64,000 nt of DNA from CAVQBJ01 sp963819075 (lineage in GTDB: Bacteria > Actinomycetota > Thermoleophilia > Solirubrobacterales > Solirubrobacteraceae), in NCBI GenBank assembly GCA_963819075.1, contig CAWFUP010000004.1, positions 310,001 to 374,000 of the forward strand. Reading direction: 5' to 3'. Of this stretch, positions 8,438 through 17,449 are shown piece by piece. The first letter of the stretch is position 1, and each line of letters opens with the position of its first letter. The position numbers and the translations under genes were made by a program. Below the pieces are notes generated by a model. It was given only the letters and a program-made list of their open reading frames with translations, made no database searches and was not told the DNA's origin.

Positions 8438-9670
8438 TCAGCGCCGCGGCGCGTTCGCAGCCAGGATGCGGCCGGAAGGATCGTCCGCCCCGTTGAGGGC
8501 TTCTTCGGTCTCCACCGCGGGCGACGTCGCGCGGCTCGCCCGGCGCACCGAGCGACGCTGCAGCCACGCGAGCGTGACGAGCGGTCGGCCGAGCACGCCG
8601 TCAACGTCGGCGCCCGTGAGCTCGGCGATGCGGACGAGGCGGTTGTGCATCGTGTTGCGGTGAACCGGCAGCGCGGCGGCGGCCCGTCCCCGGTCGAACT
8701 CGTGCTCGACGAGCACGTCGAGCGTGTGCGCGAGCTCGTCGGAGAGCGGGCCGTACACCTGCGCGTGAATGCGCGAGGCGACGGCCGGCGATCGGCGGAG
8801 CAGGAGCTCCAGGGGGAAGTCCGCCGCGGACAGGACGCCCGCGCGACGATGCTCGCTGGCGATCTCAACGACGAGTCGCAGCTCCTCGAGGACATCGCGG
8901 GCCAACGATCCAACCGGCACCTCGCCCTGGGCGACGATCGCGTCGGCACCGAGCTCGAGCTGATCCCAGCCGACCTCACCCGCCGCGAGCCCGACGATGC
9001 GTCGGCCCTGTGCGACGGCCAGGATGCCACGAGCCCGCAGACGCTGGGCGAGCGCGCCGTGCTGCTGCGCGGAGCGGCGTCGCGAGCGAACGACGAACGC
9101 CGACCGCAGCGAGGCGAGATCGCAGCCGAGCGATTCGGCGAGCTCGTGATCCTCGGCGATCAGATCGGCGCCGTCGCTCAGGCGCTCGAGCAGCGCCTGA
9201 GCGGCCTTCTGCTGTTGCGACGCGGGCGTCGCGTTCGCACCCTCCTCGTACGCGGCGGCGAAGACGCTCGTGATCCGGTCGACGTACTCGAACAGCATTT
9301 CGGCGCCGGCGACGACGGTATCGCGGTCGTCGTCACCGGCCAGGCCGATGACGGCCTGCCACGCGTAGCGCGCACCACGACGGTAGTTCGCCGGCACCGT
9401 GTCGAGCGGCATCCCGGTGGCGCCGAGGGCACGCGCGAGGTCGCGGATCCGATCGAGCTCGGACTCGGTCGGAGGGTGACCCTCGACGACCCACCGCATC
9501 ACGAGGTCGAGGTTCCAGCGGACGAAGGGACGCATCTCGTCGCGGGGAGGACGCGAGACTCGGAACTCCTCGCGCTCGAAGAAGCTGTCGAGCACGCCAT
9601 CCACCAGGCGATCGACATCGACGCGCTCGAGGAGCAGGCGTACGCGTGTCTCATCAACGAGCGCTGACAC
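8438..9670 (-). CDS. PucR/CdaR-family transcriptional regulator
   Basis: A 410-residue regulator without a recognised small-molecule domain at its N-terminus, which is helical (about 1-150). Its centre (about 155-280) resembles the GGDEF-like fold of the CdaR family. The C-terminus (about 305-365) is the PucR helix-turn-helix, seen as LPVHRNTMHNRLVRIAELTG after the typical DVLVEHEFDRGRAAAA approach helix. Such proteins are usually activators of catabolic or transport genes next to them. The gene starts at GTG 9670, 43 bases after the stop of an exporter on the same strand, so exporter and regulator may form one transcript. The effector is unknown. Confidence 0.85.
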   Translation of the reverse strand: MSALVDETRVRLLLERVDVDRLVDGVLDSFFEREEFRVSRPPRDEMRPFVRWNLDLVMRWVVEGHPPTESELDRIRDLARALGATGMPLDTVPANYRRGARYAWQAVIGLAGDDDRDTVVAGAEMLFEYVDRITSVFAAAYEEGANATPASQQQKAAQALLERLSDGADLIAEDHELAESLGCDLASLRSAFVVRSRRRSAQQHGALAQRLRARGILAVAQGRRIVGLAAGEVGWDQLELGADAIVAQGEVPVGSLARDVLEELRLVVEIASEHRRAGVLSAADFPLELLLRRSPAVASRIHAQVYGPLSDELAHTLDVLVEHEFDRGRAAAALPVHRNTMHNRLVRIAELTGADVDGVLGRPLVTLAWLQRRSVRRASRATSPAVETEEALNGADDPSGRILAANAPRR

Positions 9671-9713
9671 ATGCGCAGTATCGCGTACCGCCGCGGTCCG
9701 TGTGAGCCTTTCT

Positions 9714-11279
9714 TTAAAGCGAGGCGCCCGCGCCGGCCGGCTCCGACTCCCGGTTGTCGGCGACCTCGGCCGGCGAGGGGACCCGGCCGCGCGGGAGGCG
9801 CAGGAAGGCCACGAGGAACGTGGCCGCCATCACGCCGGCCATCGCGTAGAAGACGGTCTGCATCGACTGCGCGGTCGCGACGTGGACGCTGTGCACGAGA
9901 GCCGTCGAGTGCCCGGCACCGCCACCGGAGCCCGACGAGCTCGACCCGAAGGAGTCGGCGATCCGTGCCGCCTGGCCGGCCGGAACCCCGCCTCGAGTGA
10001 GGGCGTGCGTGACGTTCGTCTTATTGTTATCGATGAGGATCGTGCCGAGCACCGCCAGGCCGACGCTCGCGCCGAAGTTCCGGGCCGTCTGGGTGATGCC
10101 GGTCACCTCGCTGTAACTCGTGCTCGGCGCCCGGTTCACGGCGTCCGTGCTCGCCGGACCGAGGATCAGGCCCATCCCGGCGCCGGCGAGGATGATGTCG
10201 ACCTCCTGCGCGCCGAGCGAGAGGTCGGTGAGCTTTCCGGCCAGCAGGTAGAAGCCGACGGCGGCGAGCGCGCCACCGCCGACGACCGCCAGTCGCGCTC
10301 CGCGGCGGTCGAGGATTCGCCCGCCGATCTGCGCGGCCACCACGAAGCCGATGAAGAAGTACAGGAGATACTCGCCGGCCTTCGAAGAGCTCTCGCCGAG
10401 CGACGTCTGCGCGTACACGCTCGCGAAGAAGAAGAACGGGACGAACACCACCGACATCAGCGCGAGCACGGCGTTCTCGGTGACGAAGGCGCGGTCGCGG
10501 AAGATCTGCAGGCGCAGGAGCGGCTCCCCGGTGCGAAGCTCGAAGCGCGCAAAGGCGGCGATCGACCCGAGGCCGACGACGATGCAACCCCAGGTCGCGA
10601 CGCTGCTCCAGCCCCATACGCTGGCCTGCTGCAGTCCGAGCACCGTGAGACCCATGCCGCCGACGATGAGCGCCGTCCCGCGGTAGTCGAGCTCCGTCGG
10701 ATGGGTCTCGTTGTCGGGGCGCGAGACCCAGATGAGGACGAGCGCGACGATGGCGACGGGAATGTTCACCCAGAAGATCGCCCGCCACGTCCACTGCGTG
10801 AGGAACCCGCCAGCGATCGGACCGATGGCGGTCAATCCGCCCGTGACGCCGAAGAAGATGGCCATCGCCCGCCCGCGCTCGCGCAGCGGGAAGGTCGCGA
10901 CGACGATGGCGACGGCGGGAGGCAGCATGATCGCCGCGGTCGCACCCTGAACGACACGGAAGCTGATGATCCACGCGGCGGCCGCGGACCCCTTCGGCGT
11001 CAGGCCACAACAGGCCGACGCGACCGCGAACCCGACGACCCCGATGACGACCATCCGCCGGCGCCCGAATACGTCTCCGATCTTGCCACCAAACGCGAAC
11101 AGCGCGGACAGCGCAAGCAGGTAGCCGTTGATCACCCACTGCGAGGCCGTCGCGGACAGCGAGAGCTCGCTCTGGATCTTCGGGATCGCGATGGCGACGA
11201 TCGTCTGGTCGATGAACGTCATCGCGACCGCAAAGACCATCGCGGTAAGCACGAGGTTCTTGTTGACCGGCCCCGTCAT
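9714..11279 (-). CDS. DHA2-family MFS drug:H+ antiporter (EmrB/QacA type)
   Basis: A 521-residue integral membrane protein with about 14 hydrophobic helices, the hallmark of the DHA2 group of the major facilitator superfamily. Motif A (GGKIGDVFGRRR, about 64-75), the TM1 motif FIDQTIVAIAIP with its conserved aspartate (about 22-33) and motif C (GPIAGGFLTQWTWR) are all present. The C-terminal tail is Ser/Gly-rich. Relatives expel drugs, dyes or metabolites using the proton gradient; the substrate here cannot be told. It is followed after 43 bases by a PucR regulator and has its own -10-like box. Confidence 0.92.
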   Translation of the reverse strand: MTGPVNKNLVLTAMVFAVAMTFIDQTIVAIAIPKIQSELSLSATASQWVINGYLLALSALFAFGGKIGDVFGRRRMVVIGVVGFAVASACCGLTPKGSAAAAWIISFRVVQGATAAIMLPPAVAIVVATFPLRERGRAMAIFFGVTGGLTAIGPIAGGFLTQWTWRAIFWVNIPVAIVALVLIWVSRPDNETHPTELDYRGTALIVGGMGLTVLGLQQASVWGWSSVATWGCIVVGLGSIAAFARFELRTGEPLLRLQIFRDRAFVTENAVLALMSVVFVPFFFFASVYAQTSLGESSSKAGEYLLYFFIGFVVAAQIGGRILDRRGARLAVVGGGALAAVGFYLLAGKLTDLSLGAQEVDIILAGAGMGLILGPASTDAVNRAPSTSYSEVTGITQTARNFGASVGLAVLGTILIDNNKTNVTHALTRGGVPAGQAARIADSFGSSSSGSGGGAGHSTALVHSVHVATAQSMQTVFYAMAGVMAATFLVAFLRLPRGRVPSPAEVADNRESEPAGAGASL

Positions 11280-11291
11280 CGGTCGCGCGCG

Positions 11292-11297
11292 AGCCTA
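11292..11297 (-). promoter_or_regulatory. Candidate -10 box (TAGGCT) for the DHA2 exporter
   Basis: TAGGCT on the minus strand ends 12 bases before the ATG of the exporter, so the transcript would have almost no leader. It lies in the 18-base gap and touches the stop of the glycosidase gene upstream. Confidence 0.35.
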
Positions 11298-13574
11298 CTA
11301 CTTGCGGTGAGCCTTGTGTGACGTCGCGGCCCCGACGAGAAGGGCCGAGCTGACACCCGGCAGCCCGGTGGTGGGATCGGCCCCGACGCGCACGGTGATG
11401 CGATCACCGGGCCGCGACGTGAAGGGCAGCGTCACCGTGTGCCAGTGACCGGCCGTCAGCCGGAAGGCGGCGTACAGCGACACGTAGTGGCGGCCGCGAC
11501 GGACGAGTGCGAGCAGTGCGCGAGCGCCCGGCTGTCTGCTCCCGTGACACGTCAGACGCGCGCCGATGCGCGTGTGCTTGCGCCCGACGGCGGCGATTCT
11601 GAGTGTGATCCCGCAGCCCTTCATCCAGACGAAGCCGAGGGGCGGGCCGGGGGCGGTCGCGAGCGCCATGGCGGGCGCGGAGCCACTGGCGGTCGTGGGG
11701 CTCGCGCCCGACGTCGACGTGGTGGTCGTAGCGGTGGTAGTGGTGGTCGCGCTGCCCGTGGTCGTCGACGCGCTCTGCTTGGGAGCGACGGACGCGGTCG
11801 TGGCCGTCGTGCTCGTCGTCGAGGCGCCGGTTGCGCTGCTCGCGGGGACCGTGGTCGTCGTGGTGGTCGTCGTCGGCGTGATGCTCGTCGACGTCGTGCC
11901 CGTTCGTGTGGTGCTCGTCGCCGTCGTGGGCGTTCGTGTGGTGCTCGTCGTGGCCGTCGTCGTCGGCGTCGGGGCCGTGGTCGTCACGCTCGTGGCGGTG
12001 GTCGCCGTGCGCGTGGTCGTGATGGTGCTCGTCGTGCGGCTGCTCGTCGTCGTGGTGCTGATCGTCGTGATCGGGTTGCGCGGCGCCGGCCTGGTCTCCG
12101 GGCAGGGAGCGGTCGGCGCGACGATGCTCACCGGGCAGGTGTACGTGGCCGATTGGGCGATGTCGGGACTGGTGAACGACGCGGTGTTCACCGGATTGGA
12201 GATCTCGGCGTACACGGTGAAGCTCGTGATCGCCGGCCCGTTCTGCAGGCACATCGCGGTCGTGCCGGCCGGAGTGGTGCCGGCGGGGTCGACGCGGCCA
12301 TCGATCGTTCGCAGGATGATCTGCGCCGACTGCAGTGGATCGCCGTAGTACGTGATCGTGGCGCTTACGCATGTCGGACTGGTGTGAGTCAGCTTCAGGC
12401 CCAGGGGGAGCAGGTCGTTGTAGGGCGTCCTGGCGCTTCCGCACAGCACGATCCCGCCGACCGGATTCGCCTGCCATCGCCGCGAGGCGGCAATGAGCGC
12501 CTGCCCGGTGAGGGTCGGGGCGCCCGTGACGTCGTTGAGGATCCCCATGTAGCCCTCGTTGATCGGCTCCAGACCGGTGTCGCTACCGGTCAGGGCATAC
12601 ACGTCGAAGTCCTGCACATTGCAGTCGCTGTGCGCGAGGGCATCGCCGGCGAGCGACTGCATCGCCGCGCGCGCGCCATCGGCGATGCTCTCGGGCGCGG
12701 CCGGCTCCCCCATCTCGGTGTCGTAGATCGGCAGGCCGGGGTCCCCCGCCGCGACCAGCGTCGCGCGCATCTGCTGCACGAGCCCGATCGTCGACGGGAC
12801 GTCCGGCGCGTAGGGGTGGAAGGCGAGGCCGTCGATCGAGCCCTTCACGCCGTCGCGGTACAGCTCGCTCACGTAGCCCGACGCGTTCTGCCAGCCGATG
12901 CTGGCCAATACCGTGGCGCTCGGGTCGACGGCGTGCACCGCGGCGTAGAGCGGCTTGAGAACCTTGACGTACTCGATGGGATCGGGCCCGCGCGTCCAGA
13001 AGTTCGTCGAGTTCGCCTCGGTCCAGATCTCGAACTGCTGCACCGGCAGGTACGGCAGCGCCGGGTGCTGCGACCAGAATGTCCCGCCGGCGCCGTAGCG
13101 GGCGGCCAGGGCCCGCACGTAGGCGACGTAGTCGGCGTAATGGGACGGCACCATGGACGCGCTGCTGCTGCCGGCCCACCCGGGAGCGATGGCGGGCACC
13201 GCCAGCATGCGCACGCCGTTGGCCGCGAACAGGGACACGAGGTTGTCCATCGAGTGGGTCGGAGCCTTCGCAGGATTCCAGTCGTAGGTGTGCACGCCAT
13301 TGACGGGAGCGTGCGGCTCGACCCACGCCCACGCGGCGTCCATGCGCGCAACGCTCAGGTCGTCGGGGCTCATGTCGGCGATGAGTGCGTTCCACCTACT
13401 CGGCGGCACGAACCCCTTCTCGAAGATCGGCTGGACGTTGGCGCCGTAGTAATCGGGTGGGGCCAGGGCGCCCGCGCGCGCCGGAGCGGCGTAGAGCACG
13501 AATGCCGCGATGAGCGCGACCCCGAGCGCGATCCGCGTGGCGTGACTGCGCTGCCGGACGCGCGCCCCAATCAT
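11298..13574 (-). CDS. Secreted clan-A-like glycosidase with Thr-rich linker and C-terminal domain
   Basis: A 758-residue exported protein. Residues 1-35 are a signal peptide. Residues about 36-390 look like a (beta/alpha)8 glycosidase: IWTEAN supplies a likely acid/base glutamate and IYDTEMGEP a likely nucleophile glutamate, the arrangement of clan-A hydrolases such as GH39 and GH5; exact family and substrate are open. Residues about 400-495 form a beta-rich module with cysteines. Residues about 502-632 are a Thr/Ser/Ala linker (DNA 11679-12071), probably O-glycosylated, and the last 126 residues are a small basic beta domain with a conserved-looking cysteine pair that may bind the wall. The linker DNA contains short direct repeats. 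The start is the ATG behind a TAGACT box, consistent with a leaderless transcript. Confidence 0.75.
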   Translation of the reverse strand: MIGARVRQRSHATRIALGVALIAAFVLYAAPARAGALAPPDYYGANVQPIFEKGFVPPSRWNALIADMSPDDLSVARMDAAWAWVEPHAPVNGVHTYDWNPAKAPTHSMDNLVSLFAANGVRMLAVPAIAPGWAGSSSASMVPSHYADYVAYVRALAARYGAGGTFWSQHPALPYLPVQQFEIWTEANSTNFWTRGPDPIEYVKVLKPLYAAVHAVDPSATVLASIGWQNASGYVSELYRDGVKGSIDGLAFHPYAPDVPSTIGLVQQMRATLVAAGDPGLPIYDTEMGEPAAPESIADGARAAMQSLAGDALAHSDCNVQDFDVYALTGSDTGLEPINEGYMGILNDVTGAPTLTGQALIAASRRWQANPVGGIVLCGSARTPYNDLLPLGLKLTHTSPTCVSATITYYGDPLQSAQIILRTIDGRVDPAGTTPAGTTAMCLQNGPAITSFTVYAEISNPVNTASFTSPDIAQSATYTCPVSIVAPTAPCPETRPAPRNPITTISTTTTSSRTTSTITTTRTATTATSVTTTAPTPTTTATTSTTRTPTTATSTTRTGTTSTSITPTTTTTTTTVPASSATGASTTSTTATTASVAPKQSASTTTGSATTTTTATTTTSTSGASPTTASGSAPAMALATAPGPPLGFVWMKGCGITLRIAAVGRKHTRIGARLTCHGSRQPGARALLALVRRGRHYVSLYAAFRLTAGHWHTVTLPFTSRPGDRITVRVGADPTTGLPGVSSALLVGAATSHKAHRK
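11679..12071. repeat. Low-complexity DNA coding for the Thr-rich linker
   Basis: Degenerate ACC/ACG-type codon runs, with an exact 20-base direct repeat CGTTCGTGTGGTGCTCGTCG (plus-strand reading) at 11901-11920 and 11931-11950, a 30-base period. Slippage within such repeats could change linker length between strains. Confidence 0.6.
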
Positions 13575-13583
13575 GAGCGCGCG

Positions 13584-13589
13584 AGTCTA
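13584..13589 (-). promoter_or_regulatory. Candidate -10 box (TAGACT) for the glycosidase gene
   Basis: On the minus strand TAGACT ends 9 bases before the ATG at 13574. The preceding gene on that strand ends only 30 bases further upstream, so this would be a separate promoter in a tight gap. Confidence 0.4.
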
Positions 13590-13618
13590 GCCGCCGTGGC
13601 CTTATGACCCAAAGCGTT

Positions 13619-14959
13619 TCACACGGTCTCAACCTGCGCGCGCGCGTTGCCGTGGCACTGCTTCCACTTTCGCTCGCTGCCGCAGGTGCACGGGTCGTTG
13701 CGGCCCCGCTTCACGTCAGCGGCGGCGTACATCCGGACGATCTCTGCCGGAGCGCGGTCCTGCCGGAGCAAGCTGCACATCGTCCGCATCGGCTGGTCGA
13801 TGTGGTGGAAGAAGGCAAGGTAGCCGTCACAGAGGTAGTTGAGCCCCGGTTCTCCGCCGTCGGTGTGGATGAACCGATCCTTGGGGCAGCCGCCGTGGCA
13901 GGCGAAGCGCACGTCGCAATCCAGGCACTGCCGAGGCAGCGTGTCGCGCTTTGCGGTTGCGAAGGCCTGCTGACGCGGCGAGGCCACGAGCTCGATCATC
14001 GGGCTGTCGGCGATGTTCCCAAGCTTGTGCTCGGGCTCGACGAAATGATCGCAGGAGTAGAGGTCGCCGTTGTGCTCGAGCGCGAGCGCGAGCCCGCAGG
14101 TCTCCGAGTGCACGCACAGGCTCGGTGGCTCGCCGTACCAATTGGCCAGCGCGACGTCGAACATCTGGACGTAGACGTCTCCGACGTCACGGCGCACCCA
14201 TTCCTCGAATACGTCGATCAGGAAGCGCCCGTACTGCTCGCCGCTGATCGAGCGCCCGGTGACGAACTCGCCGCTCTGCTCGTACAGCGGCCGGTCGCGC
14301 CATGACGACCAAGGCACCGTACCGTCGAGCGCGGCCTCCGCGACACGCTCGATGATCGGGATGAACTGCATGTAGCGCGCGCCACAGTCGTCGCGCAGGA
14401 AGCGGTAGACCTCCGCGCCGCGCCGCGCGTTGGCCGCGTGCAGCGCCGTCAACGCGTTGAACTCGACTCCCGCCTCGCGCAGATGTCCAAGGCCGCGCAT
14501 CACCTTGTCGAAGCTGCCCCGCCCGCCCTTCGTCAGCCGGTAGCTGTCGTGGATCTCCCGCGGCCCATCGATCGAGATGCCGACGAGATAGTCGTGCTCC
14601 TTGAAGAACGCGGCCCACTCGGCGTCGATCAATGTCCCATTGGTCTGGATCGTGTGCACAGCCCGCTGACCCGGCCTGAGGTATCGCTGGACGATGTCGA
14701 CCGAGCGGCGAAAGAAGTCCAGGCCCATCAGCGTCGGCTCGCCGCCCTGCCAGGCGATCGTCACCTCCGGCACCTGCGCATGCGCCTCGATGAGCTGGCG
14801 CAGATAGGCGTGCAGCTGCTCGTCGGACATCCGAAAGCGGCTGTCCGGGTAGAGCATCTCCTTGGACAGGAAGAAGCAGTAGTCGCAGTCCAGGTTGCAC
14901 TGGGCCCCCGTCGGCTTGGCGAGCAGATGAAACGCAGTCGGCGCCCGCGGCGAGGTCAT
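13619..14959 (-). CDS. Anaerobic-type sulfatase-maturating enzyme (radical SAM/SPASM) with SEC-C tail
   Basis: A 446-residue radical-SAM enzyme predicted to oxidise the active-site cysteine of the neighbouring sulfatase to formylglycine. The radical-SAM cluster motif is C21-x3-C25-x2-C28 and the SAM-binding GGEPT follows. The C-terminal half has the SPASM-type cysteines for two further 4Fe-4S clusters, including CLDCDVRFACHGGCPKDR. The extreme C-terminus (about 420-440) is a SEC-C zinc motif (GRNDPCTCGS, then KQCHG). The start ATG overlaps the sulfatase stop as ATGA, so the two proteins are translationally coupled, which fits an enzyme and its substrate. These maturases are oxygen-sensitive in vitro but occur in aerobes. 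Confidence 0.92.
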   Translation of the reverse strand: MTSPRAPTAFHLLAKPTGAQCNLDCDYCFFLSKEMLYPDSRFRMSDEQLHAYLRQLIEAHAQVPEVTIAWQGGEPTLMGLDFFRRSVDIVQRYLRPGQRAVHTIQTNGTLIDAEWAAFFKEHDYLVGISIDGPREIHDSYRLTKGGRGSFDKVMRGLGHLREAGVEFNALTALHAANARRGAEVYRFLRDDCGARYMQFIPIIERVAEAALDGTVPWSSWRDRPLYEQSGEFVTGRSISGEQYGRFLIDVFEEWVRRDVGDVYVQMFDVALANWYGEPPSLCVHSETCGLALALEHNGDLYSCDHFVEPEHKLGNIADSPMIELVASPRQQAFATAKRDTLPRQCLDCDVRFACHGGCPKDRFIHTDGGEPGLNYLCDGYLAFFHHIDQPMRTMCSLLRQDRAPAEIVRMYAAADVKRGRNDPCTCGSERKWKQCHGNARAQVETV

Positions 14960-17313
14960 TCGCGGGCGAGCATGGCGACCGCTTCGCGCTCCATGTCGAC
15001 ATAGGGCTCGCCGCTCACGTCGATCACGACGCGGTTCAGTCTGCCGCGCTTGAAGGTGTGCGGGTGAGCGCCCGGGTAGTCGTCGGTGACCGGCTCGCCG
15101 CTGTCGCGCCCGACGCACAGGCCCTCGCCGGCGAGCGTGAATTTGCCCGGCTGGGTTCGGATGCGTCCCTCGCCGACCTTCTCGTCGCCGTGGTAGAGCG
15201 TCAGCATCCCGGTCGCCACGCCCGGCGGATCCTCGCCGTCCTTCTCGAAGGCGGCGGACAGGATCAGGTTCTCTCCGGTCGGTAGATCGGCGTCGGCGAC
15301 GACCTTCTGCTCGAGGCTGCCGACGAAGTTGTAGACGTAGTGGAGCCGGTTGTCCTTCACGTAGAGCGCGTGTCCGCCGAAGCGAGAGCCGTGCGCGAAC
15401 AGCACGCCCGCCGCGCCCGGCCCGGGGATGTCGACGAGCGCTCCGATGGCGTAGGAGCGGTTGCGGATGTTGACCGCCTGGGATTCGGGCACCTCGGCCA
15501 CGCCCGGGTAGTAGACGTAGCGGTTGCGCGGCGGACTGAGAAGGGGGCGTGGCGTGAGAATGATCTCCAGCGGCGCCCGGTCGTCGAGCGGGAAGGCGCC
15601 GTTGGCCCCGGCCTCGGCGTACCACAGCGCGATCAGCTCCTGCAGCCGCTCGGGCTCCTCGGCGGCGAGGTCGTGCAGCTCGGACCGGTCGACGTCGGTG
15701 CGGTAGAGCTCCCACGTGTCCTGGCCGAAGTGCCCCCAGCCGCTGAGCGTCGGGTGCGTGGTGACCGCCTTCCAGCCGTCGTGCCAGATCCCCCGTGACC
15801 CGAGCATGCAGAAGAACTGCGTGGAGCGTGCGCTCGGCATCGTCGCCGCGTCGAAGCTGTAGCGCATGCTGACGCCGTCGAAGTCGCTCTGCACGTGCCC
15901 GCCGATCACCTCCGGCGCCTCGATGCCGGCGGCGTCGAGGATCGTCGGCACGAGATCGATCGCATGGTGGTACTGCTCTCGGATCTCACCGCGAGCCTTG
16001 ATGCCCTTCGGCCACGACACGATGCACGGGTCCGAGGTCCCGCCGTTGAACTCGTAGCGCTTCCACATCTTGAACGGCGTGTTGAAGGCCATCGCCCAAC
16101 CGTTGGGGTAGTGGTTGTAGGTCTTGGTCCCGCCGAGTTCGTCGAGCAGCGCCAGGTTCTCCTCGATCGAGTCCGGGATGCCGTTGGCGAACTTGTTCTC
16201 GTTCACCGAGCCGTCGGGCCCGCCCTCGCCGCTCGCTCCGTTGTCGGAGACGAGCAGGATGAGCGTGTTCTCGCGCTGGCCGGTCTCGTCGAGGTAATCG
16301 AGCAGGCGCCCGATCTGGTCGTCGGCGTGAGCCATGAAGCCGGCGTACACCTCGGCCATGCGACTGAACAGGCGCTGCTCCTCGGGCGGGAGCGAGTCCC
16401 ACGGTCGGGTGACGTCGAGCGCCGGGAACGCCAGCCCCTCCGGCCCCGTGCGGGTCTCGGGTGTGCCGATCGGGTTGATCGGCGGCAGCTCGGTGTCCGG
16501 CGGCACGATGCCCAATTCCTTCTGCCGGGCCAGGGTCTGTTCGCGAAGCGCCTCGTATCCGATGTCGAACCGGCCCTTGAACTTGTCGATCCACTGCTTG
16601 GGGGCGTGATGGGGTGCGTGGCAGGCACCGGGCGCGTAGTACAGGAAGAATGGCTTCTCGGGCGCGATGACCTTGGCGTCCTTGATGAACTCGAGCGACC
16701 TGTCGGTGATGTCCTCGCTCAGGTGGTAGCCGTCCTGCGGCGAGCGCGGCGGGTCGACGGGGTGGCTGTCGTAGACGAGATCCGGATACCACTGGTTGGT
16801 CTCGGCGCCGAGGAATCCGTAGAAGCGCTCGAAGCCGCGGCCGGTCGGCCAGTTGCGCCTCGATGACGCGAGGTTCATCTCGGCGTCGGGGCAGAGATGC
16901 CACTTGCCGACCATGTACGTGTTCCAGCCGGCCGCGCCGAGGATCTCCTGGATCTGGCCGTTCTCCGGCGGGATGACCCCGCTCGCGTTCGGGAAGCCGA
17001 TCGCCGCCTCGGTGATGCAGGCCATGCTGTTGCGCGTGTGGTTGCGCCCGGTCAACAGGCACGAACGGGTCGGCGAGCACAGCGCCGTCGTGTGGAACTG
17101 GGTGTAGCGCAGCCCATCGGCGACGATGCGATCGATGTTCGGCGTCGGCACCGGCCCGCCGTAGCTGCTCATGACCGAGAAGCCCACGTCGTCGAGCACG
17201 ATGTAGAGGACGTTCGGTGCCCCGTCGGGGGCCTTCGGGGCCTCGAACGGCGCCCAGTCCGGAACCGAGTCGCGGATGTCGACGTTGATGACGCCCTGAA
17301 AACGCTTGCTCAT
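14956..17313 (-). CDS. Cys-type arylsulfatase
   Basis: A 785-residue sulfatase, similar in size to mycobacterial AtsA-type enzymes. The formylglycine motif C79-S-P-T-R83 is followed by LLTGR, and LDDVGF (about 40-45) and SDNGASGEGG supply calcium ligands. No signal peptide is seen, so it is probably cytoplasmic. Known family members cleave sulfate esters and release sulfate; the natural substrate is unknown. The C-terminal 200 residues form a beta-rich domain typical of this long subfamily. I choose the ATG at 17313 (MSKRF) because the upstream extension is Arg/Pro-rich and unlike protein, and a weak GCGAGG site precedes it. The maturase gene follows with a 4-base overlap. Confidence 0.93.
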   Translation of the reverse strand: MSKRFQGVINVDIRDSVPDWAPFEAPKAPDGAPNVLYIVLDDVGFSVMSSYGGPVPTPNIDRIVADGLRYTQFHTTALCSPTRSCLLTGRNHTRNSMACITEAAIGFPNASGVIPPENGQIQEILGAAGWNTYMVGKWHLCPDAEMNLASSRRNWPTGRGFERFYGFLGAETNQWYPDLVYDSHPVDPPRSPQDGYHLSEDITDRSLEFIKDAKVIAPEKPFFLYYAPGACHAPHHAPKQWIDKFKGRFDIGYEALREQTLARQKELGIVPPDTELPPINPIGTPETRTGPEGLAFPALDVTRPWDSLPPEEQRLFSRMAEVYAGFMAHADDQIGRLLDYLDETGQRENTLILLVSDNGASGEGGPDGSVNENKFANGIPDSIEENLALLDELGGTKTYNHYPNGWAMAFNTPFKMWKRYEFNGGTSDPCIVSWPKGIKARGEIREQYHHAIDLVPTILDAAGIEAPEVIGGHVQSDFDGVSMRYSFDAATMPSARSTQFFCMLGSRGIWHDGWKAVTTHPTLSGWGHFGQDTWELYRTDVDRSELHDLAAEEPERLQELIALWYAEAGANGAFPLDDRAPLEIILTPRPLLSPPRNRYVYYPGVAEVPESQAVNIRNRSYAIGALVDIPGPGAAGVLFAHGSRFGGHALYVKDNRLHYVYNFVGSLEQKVVADADLPTGENLILSAAFEKDGEDPPGVATGMLTLYHGDEKVGEGRIRTQPGKFTLAGEGLCVGRDSGEPVTDDYPGAHPHTFKRGRLNRVVIDVSGEPYVDMEREAVAMLARE

Positions 17314-17421
17314 CGCGCGGCCTCGCTTGGGTCCGGAGGGTGGGGATCGCGCACCGGCGCGTCGGGACACGGTCACACGTCGGGGCGGCGCCTGCATCAT
17401 CCGCATCGGGTGATCGCCGAC

Positions 17422-17443
17422 AAGCCCGCGCCGCGGGCGGCTT
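17422..17443 (-). terminator. GC-rich hairpin after the DUF2252 gene
   Basis: AAGCC...GGCTT with an inner GCCCGC/GCGGGC pair, starting 7 bases past the stop codon. Stem choice is ambiguous, but position and strength fit a terminator. Confidence 0.5.
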
Positions 17444-17449
17444 TGCCGC

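Noticed and set aside
11679..12071. Repeats considered as a CRISPR array
   Set aside because: The repeats are short, irregular and continuous with an open reading frame; there are no unique spacers and no cas genes.
11439..13607. Plus-strand frame of over 700 codons
   Set aside because: Shadow of the glycosidase gene, with long Arg/Gly runs opposite the Thr linker.
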